Below are positions 56,801-64,000 of a DNA stretch of 64,000 nucleotides, in pieces (positions within the stretch are counted from its first letter, which is position 1; every line of letters starts with the position of its first letter). A model generated the notes under the pieces. That model was not told the DNA's origin and made no database searches. It was given only the letters and a program-made list of their open reading frames with translations. Source of the stretch: Paragyromitra xinjiangensis (lineage: Eukaryota > Ascomycota > Pezizomycetes > Pezizales > Discinaceae); NCBI GenBank assembly GCA_038503065.1, contig JBCAMK010000020.1, forward strand, positions 1,178,001 through 1,242,000. The letters are read 5' to 3'. The position numbers and the translations under genes are program-made.

Positions 56801-59347
56801 CTAATTTCGAGAAAGAACCATCCTGATGATCCGATCCATCCCGGGTGCTATCAACACAAGAACCTCGATTCTCATAGACGGTGGCAAATATGGAGTATCG
56901 AAACGAGTGCATTATCCAGGTTCAACCTCCACCATCTCAGTAATAGCAAATAATCGACTCGATATCCCAATATCCGATACGGATCCGTCCAACGTGGTCG
57001 ACGAAAAAAAACCCTCATCACGAGATGCCCAAAGCCCTATTTCCGCCCCGATGAACGGGACCGATTCGAATCTGCATTCCTTTTTTGCGGGGATGCGGGG
57101 ATGCGGGGGAGAGGTGGGCATTCATAACCCGTTTGACGAAAGGAATGGGTAAAAAAAATCCCAAGGACCGTGTGTACCTGCGTACCGATAGGTATACTAC
57201 TCAGCGACTTCCGGCCAAAGCGTTGTAAAAAAAAATCGATATAACGAGACTCCCCGATGTTCCATAGTAAACCACGATGTCTGTTGTCCGCCCCTTACAT
57301 AACACCAAAGATGGTAGGGCGATGGCGAAGCACGTGCCGGTTCCAAAATATCGATCATTGGCTCCCGAGAATCTGGGAGGTTTGGCCATCTGTCGCCATT
57401 CGGCCCACATATATATATATGCCATGTCTGCCTGATGAGACATAGGGCACCAGTGTGACGTAGGGGTGCCGTACCCGTATGCAGAACCACAAAAACATCC
57501 ATAATCATTCCCAGATTCCTATCCTAGAAATGCAGTATGCGCCCCGCGAACTAAATTCTAAATCGACCTACTCACACCTTGCTACCTATCAGCGTGGTCT
57601 TCAGCAAGGACCTTCCTGCGAATTTTCTTCTCCCCCCACAAGCTGAATCCTCAACTACGCAGAATCCCACTGCGCACGAAATTTCAATTTTTTTCAACAG
57701 CAAACATAACCCCACCAACCACCACGACCCTTCCACCTATTGGCTATCCCCCCCCCACTCCCGGAGCCTCCGGATCTCGGAAACTCGTCGAACAGGAAAC
57801 GACTTTATCGTACGTTTCCCCGCGAACGGGAGTTCTCAATCAACCTACATTTTTTTTTTGCCCCTGGAGGGGTGGTGAAAAGTTCGGATAAGGACGGCTG
57901 CTGCATCATGATTCATCACTCTCGGACACTGATATGGGGGGATTTTTTCTCTCTCCTCGGTTGATGGACGAACGGGAAATCAGCTTTATTATCGACTCAC
58001 TTTACCATGTTCTTATCATAGCCTTAATCTCGGAACACGTCCCGGAGTATTTTCTTTTTTTAATTATTTCTTTCTCATCTGCTCCCAAACTCCCAGTACC
58101 GCACATGATGAAACAACGAGAGAAAAAAGAAATCCAAACACCCCACCCACAGAACCTGAGAGAAAAAAAAAAGAATCAACCAAGAGCCTCACTTCACCCA
58201 TCCAACCGTAATTCAGAAAACCCACCATTCCCTCGGGACCCGCCCCGGAACATCCTCCCCATTGCGAACCGGGCTTACATCATCGGAAGTGTCTCAACTT
58301 CCCACATCAACGCACATATCATTTCCTCCCATCTTACGATTGGACAAAGTACCGATATCTCTTGATGGAGGGGTGGAAGAGGGAAAAAAAAAATAAGCTT
58401 CATTACGCCGGCTGGCCGTTGCAGATGTCTAAGACTCACCGCTCTCGTGGTCTACCACTTGCTTATGGTCTACGTCTACCATATTCCCGATTAGGAAAGT
58501 ATTCAAGACCGCACGAGGAATAACAAAGCACGAGACCACGTACGACGGTAACAGAGTAGAGTGCGGTCTTGTCGGATGCATGCATACATGTATTTCTGAC
58601 AGCTATAAACTCCTACAGAAATTACCGAGCCACTAATGGTTGAAGGGCAGAAGGCTCTAAAAGGCGGACAACGAATGGGATCTGAGACATTCTCACGATC
58701 CTGCTGTCGAGTCATTGGACTGCAACTACCATGTATATTCGTCCCAAAGAACGCAAGTCCCGCATCAAGAATAAATGGTGAAAAATAAATTGCTATGGAA
58801 GTAGCGAATAGGTACAACGTGGCAGGAAATATATTCATCCTAGCTTAAGTCCCTCCATCACAAGGCCCGTGAATAAGCCAGCAAACAAAAAACAAAAAAA
58901 CAAAAACGAAACAAACAACAAAAAAAGGAATTAAGGAGGAAAAAAATGCAAATGCACCGATACCCGCTTCCCGCAAAAACCATCAATTTGACCCGCAATA
59001 ACGATGATCCCGATTTACAGGAGGGCATAGAACACGCTCATCAAACTCCGAAAATCTCACAAAGCTAGCTTGAAACTCGATATCGCGTCATCAAATCCCA
59101 TATTTTCCGAATCCGGCAAGTACATCAGTAACCTTATCCTTATCGCCTCCAGTTCCCCCTTTTCCCGTTCCCTGTTTTCCGGATAAGTAATTATGCTTCG
59201 AGCATTAGCAGTAGCGTCATAGGTAGGCAAGTTTTACTGGTTGGATAAACGCGAAAGCAATGCATGGCCACAAAGTCTCCAACTAAAGCACAGTGATTAT
59301 CCACCCGAATGATCTTCATCTTCATCCTCCCTGTTGCGCATCACCCG
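50820..59347. other. Long gene-free stretch
   Basis: About 8.5 kb without a supported gene. 51560-52100 is strongly purine-rich on the plus strand, i.e. CT-rich on the strand of the J-protein gene, as often seen in fungal promoter and leader regions. Other landmarks are a (CATA)n run near 53437-53452, A-rich runs at 53.7-54.05 kb, and a C run at 54996-55007. The overlapping frames at 54869-55129 show one hydrophobic segment but no family. Frames at 55.8-57.9 kb occur on both strands and lack protein features. Confidence 0.4.
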
Positions 59348-62300
59348 TCAAATCATGAACGGCACCGACCCTTCAACAAGTCCGTCCGCTGTCGGTACGT
59401 AAAAATTAGCATGCCGCTTCTACGCAAATCATAGACCGGGTAAAGGACAACTCACCAAGCTTGCTCGCGATAGCCCAAACGGGCAAGTACCTTCTCACCT
59501 CCTCCAACGCCGGAATTTCCTCGGCATCTCTGTTGGCATCGCTCCACAGGCATACAACTCTCCCATCTAAACCTCCCTTCGAGTTGTCGTCATCTTTGTT
59601 GTCATCTTCAACAGTACGCTTAATAGCCATAAGCTCGGTGTGGACCACATTCTCGGAACTATGTTCATCTGGGGTAACGGCAGAAGTCGAATCTGCCTTT
59701 TCCCAACTGACTTCGACATCCCATCCGCGTTCCCACTCTCTACTCCAAAGCCTCAACTCCTTCGTTCCGTGAGTTGGAATTGGATTACCTAGAGTTGGAG
59801 ACTTGTGCGACTTGATTGGCGACCCGTGACGCATAATGCTCTTACTCAAGTTCCCATCCCCAGTCTCCTCCCAATGCCCATTCAAAACTTCAATGCCGGT
59901 AACTGGTTTGTGAAAAATCAATTTGCAAGCCCTCGTATTTTTTCCTGCAAGGGAAATCTTTGCTTTTCCGTCTCCAAGTTTTGTGATGTTGTAAAAAACC
60001 CAATCGGCCATCCCATTTGCAGGTGGTACTACACCGGTCGTAACGGGTGCAACGTTCGGCGACGCACCCTTCCAGGAACATCTTCGTAATCCGCCCTTAG
60101 CAATATCAGGAGCACAAACTACCGGTTCTCTTTTTGCACTGGGAATGTGATCTAGGACGATGCGTTCGATATAATCAGGGTGCCCGACGAGATGAACCAG
60201 GTTTTCACCAGTCTGCAGATCTACCGTTTGTTGGAAATACACTTTCAATCTGGCATTTGGGGAGAACGGGAATGCAACCAGGTTGTAAATGCTTGTGCCA
60301 ATGAGCACTATCAAGAAAAAAGTCGTGATGTGATATGTGACTCTGTGGAGAAATGGCCCAATCGGGAGGAGTAGGAAGATGGAGAAAATTCCGATAGCCA
60401 AATGGGTTCCTAGGGCACCACCTCCGTCTGCACCGGTTTGTGCCATTGCTGTGGCTATCAAAAGCCCAATGGGACCGAGGAAAATGATCTGAAGCGGTAC
60501 TGCCAGCAGAAATTGTAAGATCCAAGCCCAATCAGGAAGGTCTTTACTCCAACTCTGTTCATGGCGGTAAATATCCTCCTCCTGGAATTCTGAGGTATCA
60601 TCCTCAGCCTGAGCTTCCTGGTGGTTATTTCGTGAATAGGTGAAGGTGGAAGGCCAGCCACGCCCGCGGAAAAGAGGGGTTTCTTCATTGACTTGTTCGT
60701 CATCTCCATCATGATTCTGTGAAAGATCGTCCGTTGAGGCCGCTACCTGAGAATGCCCCTCCGAAGAGTATGTGCGAGGTTCAGGATTGCTTGCCACTTC
60801 TCCCTCATCAGCTTTTCTTGACAGAGCATAGAGCTCTAGAAGAGAAATCCAAGTAGCAAGAAATGCCCCAGTATAGAAAACGAGAACCCAGTAGCCACCA
60901 GCCAGACCTGCCTGCCCAATGCTCACAGCCACGGCAATCATTATTACAAGCCACAATATCCATTGATGAATCCAGGCATAGCCTCTGGCCAATGCGCTGG
61001 GGTTGGTCTCATCTGCCCCTCGAAGGATGATCCATGCAACACTCCACCAAGTGGCCAAAAGACTTGCCCAGACAGAATACTGCGAAGAGTAAACGATCAT
61101 GGGGTTGACCTTATTGAACAATAAGGCCATTCCGATAACTGCGCTGCTCGCAAAGATAAATGCTATAGGAAAGTTGAAGAACCCACGCCAGCCGCGAGTA
61201 GTTTTTGCCGCGCTGGAATGATCGGGTGGTGCAGGGTGCAGTGGAGTGTTCGAGAAGAAATAAAACTTTTTCGCATGAGAGAGGGCATGCATTGTTACCA
61301 GGATACCAACAAATGGGGCAACAATGAGAGTTATTGTCCAGGCAAAGATGGTATGCAATCGATAGACAGCAAATGAACGGCCAAAAACTAATTTGAGTTA
61401 GCTATTAAGGCTCAAGACAGGCAAGAGATCGAGACATACGGTCAAACCAGACAGCACTATGTCCTTTCCCAGCACCTCCGTTCTCAGAGTCAAATGTACT
61501 GCTATTATCATCTACCATAGCTTGTAGTGTGCCCAAAGAACTCCCTAGCATATGCCAGAGTGACCTCTTGCTTGCTGTGGATTGTTAGCACAGCGCATAG
61601 TAATTATAATATTATCAGGGGAACTCATACAGTGCCTGACATCATCCTCAGTTGTATGATATTGGCTTCGTGGTTGATAAAAAGCTACATCTAATCCTCT
61701 CATCCCTAAGTCCTCAGTAAAGACCTTATAATCTGTTTGACTCCTAATAATAGACAAAGGATTAGCTAAATGATATTTTCCACTAGCTGTCAAGGAACAA
61801 ACCGAATAAACCCCATCTTGAATCCATCACCACTGATAACAGTTCCGAAAGATCGTTTCGCTTTCTTATAAAACTTTGTCACCTCAGCATCAGTAGATCT
61901 GAACAGAGTTGCTCTTCCACCGGCACCAGCACCTTCCAAGTTTAGGAAAGTATCTAAGGCATATCGAGCGTCAGAAAACGATCTAATTTCCGAGAAATAA
62001 TCCACAAAAGTGGGTAAATGAAAGTGTGTCTGAGCAACTTACGGGGCAATTTTCCAATGGGGTGCACTGCGAATGCTCTTGCACCGTTCTAGATTCCAGA
62101 GGTAATTAGTATAAATCTGAGGCAAACAAAATCTCAAAAGTGATTATACCAGGTAATCTTCTTCTCCGTTATTTAATAATGCAATCAATCCTCTTGGTGA
62201 CCTTTTCCCGCCTTTTGCATCAGGTCGAGTAAATGACTTAATGACTTGCAAGACCGAGACCACAGCGGTACCAGCGTCAGTTGCACCTACATCACACGAT

Positions 62301-63051
62301 ATCTACTGTCAGAAATTGCATTTTAAATATTATCGAAAGCTGTGGCCAATAGTTTGGGTAGATCATATTTTCTTGCATGGGTAGAATTTATGGTGCAGTA
62401 GCAGCTGATAACTAGTGGGGCGAGAGTTAATCGATTGAAGACTAACCATAACCTGTAGAGACGCTATCGTAGTGCGCACTAACGAGCACGGGAGATAATT
62501 CTGATGCTGGTCTTTCGCCATGAATATAAAGGATGATGTTTGTTCCCTCGAAGTATACCTGTATAACCCAACAATTAATTGGAGGTCTCACAAACAAGGG
62601 TATTAGAGCCACGAGACGGGGGGGGGAAACTCACAGTGAGATTGCCTTGTGGACTCCCTGCAAAAGTAACATTACTACCTGGGGTTGAACCAACTCCATC
62701 GTCGATCAATTCCACCTTCCCACTATAGCGGTTGTTATCGTCCACATATTCGCTTGTTTCAAACCCATCGACCCCATTATCCGACAAAATCGTTCGAATT
62801 CTGTCAAGCAAAAATTGCCTAACGTCATCATTTTGTTTGCTATTATAAGGATGAAACACGCGTGTGAGAGATTGGAGATCCGCCCAAGCTTCCTCAACGC
62901 TGACACCCCAATGGTTCAGTTCCTTATCTGAAGCGACTTTAGGGGGCCTGCGGTCGATCCACAGCAAAGCACTGAAGAGAGTGACATAGGTAATGAGTGT
63001 GAGGATTGTTACGGGAATAGGCCTAAACCCGATGACGGACTTGAGCCCCAT
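59348..63051 (-). CDS. PFF1: Vacuolar membrane protease, M28 family (about 1027 aa)
   Basis: Nine exons on the minus strand: 63051-62635, 62558-62447, 62286-62150, 62088-62043, 61953-61803, 61743-61631, 61574-61440, 61387-59456 and 59388-59348. All junctions are in phase, totalling 3084 nt. Residues about 10-30 form an N-terminal membrane anchor. The luminal M28 zinc-peptidase domain follows: His168 (AHYDS), Asp180 (YGATDAG), Glu218-Glu219 (NNGEED), Glu244 (NLEGAGAGG) and His317 (YHTTEDD), the expected two-zinc ligand set. The usual ATDDG reads ATDAG here; the metal-bridging Asp should be the retained one. About eight or nine membrane segments follow, split by an acidic loop, then a C-terminal luminal domain ([10 protein letters not shown]) and the short last exon ending PFMI. 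Length and layout match fungal Pff1-type proteins (ERMP1-like), which sit in the vacuolar membrane; substrates are poorly known. Confidence 0.93.
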
Positions 63052-64000
63052 CTTGGTGGTGGCGGAGTGGGGTGGACTCCTATTGCCAGTAACGAGAGCT
63101 TTAGGGTTATGATGCCTGTAAGGGTGCTGTTGAGGGCGGAATACCGAAGCTGATCAGGAGGAACAAAGGCTAGGAAGTAACACGATGGATGCCACGATTA
63201 AGACAGCCTAAGGTGGGTAGCTTGAGAGCCGGTAATACTGCTAAATCAATGAGGCGAGGAAGCTCATAACCGAACCGGAATGACTTCCTGAGATGCTGCA
63301 ACTACTGATGCAATTGGTAAAAACAACGACGATGGGGACCGTGATGGCTTCTGAGGGGATGGCTAGGGTTTAAGTATGGGGAGAGATGGGGGAGAGAGGG
63401 GAAGAAGGGATGGGGTGAAGACACAACAGGAACCAACGCGACTTCCCTTGTGACGTCGGGTTGTCTGCCTGCCTTAGCGAACTGGTGTCGCAAGATGACC
63501 GTGCACGGTTCGGATGCCAAGCATATTGGTCATCTGGGATCACCCGCAGCTGCAGATTCCCGTTCCAAACTGTAGGAATAGACAATATATATTCTTTGGG
63601 CCCTTGGGTTTGGATTTTGTTTCCTGCGTTACTCCAATACCAATTCACTCAATAAAGAGTAGCAAACGGTTACATAAAAAGAGCTAACTTGGGGCGAAAA
63701 GCCCCAGTGATGGAGAGATCTCAAATCAGGTATAGCGGCGGGATGATTTGTCATTGGCTATTGGCATTCGGTTCCTGGTTATAAATTTCAATTCTAATAG
63801 ATGTTTAACATCCACTAACCCAAAAGATGTTATCAGAACCCTAACCCTGAGAATAACGACGATCATTTCTTATCACTCGTCAATGCCAAGCCCAATAAAT
63901 CTGGGGCCCTTGATTGTTTGATTGATTTATTAGGTACGCACCATAGGGCCTTTGCAGTTCGGGAGATTTTGGTAATAATTATGTATTATTCACTTACATG
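63052..64000. other. Upstream region of the protease gene
   Basis: About 950 bases to the window end with no supported gene. The first 400 bases should hold the PFF1 promoter, and a purine-rich strand at 63370-63425 lies within it. Two adjacent CCCTAA-like units near 63838-63847 are too few to be meaningful. Confidence 0.4.

Noticed and set aside
1..64000. CRISPR arrays, rRNA genes, tRNA genes, prokaryotic-type operons
   Set aside because: None seen. Repeats of the right size are coding ankyrin units or transposon ends, introns mark the genes as eukaryotic, and I found no cloverleaf with a convincing B box by eye. A tRNA-scanning program would settle the last point.

Overview
The window looks like nuclear DNA of a filamentous ascomycete fungus. 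Genes carry several short introns (about 42-154 nt, GT...AG, often with CTAAC/CTGAT-like branch sites). The transposons are Fot1/pogo type, and the recognisable genes (vacuolar M28 membrane protease, J-domain protein, amidoligase) have fungal-type architecture. A Pezizomycete-like, transposon-rich genome would fit, but that is inference; the species cannot be named from the sequence. All splice models were read by hand from frame continuity and comparison of paralogs.

Layout. 1-7 kb: the 3' part of an amidoligase-family gene, then a Fot1 element (2487-6981, minus strand, dead) into which a second Fot1 element of a different subfamily (4620-6830, plus strand, apparently intact) has inserted at a TA. 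7-10.9 kb: no convincing gene, but a 0.8-kb element with long terminal inverted repeats and a 90-bp foldback element inserted at its edge. 10.9-44.0 kb: the centrepiece, seven tandem paralogs on the minus strand. Each encodes an N-terminal protein kinase joined directly to a long ankyrin array, and all have the same three-exon plan. From left to right they are called ANK-K1 to ANK-K7 here. K1-K3 have the usual HRDLKP catalytic loop; K4-K7 all have HRDLNP. K2, K3 and K4 look fully open. K1 has an in-frame TAG at the exon 2 boundary that may be used as a splice acceptor. K5 stops in mid-repeat. K6 has lost its ankyrin array to decay. K7 has a TGA in place of a conserved Trp codon but carries the freshest repeat array (ten 105-bp units). 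Small inverted-repeat and Fot1-derived elements lie between the genes.

44-64 kb: sparse. There is one J-domain protein gene (48859-50819), a long gene-free stretch with homopolymer, purine-rich and G-quadruplex-like tracts, and a nine-exon vacuolar membrane protease gene (59348-63051).

The kinase-ankyrin cluster is the best candidate for an interesting system. It is an expanding and decaying repertoire in which a signalling domain is fused to fast-evolving, internally homogenised repeats, an arrangement reminiscent of fungal NLR-type allorecognition or immune genes but without any NACHT/NB-ARC domain visible. That functional reading is inference only.
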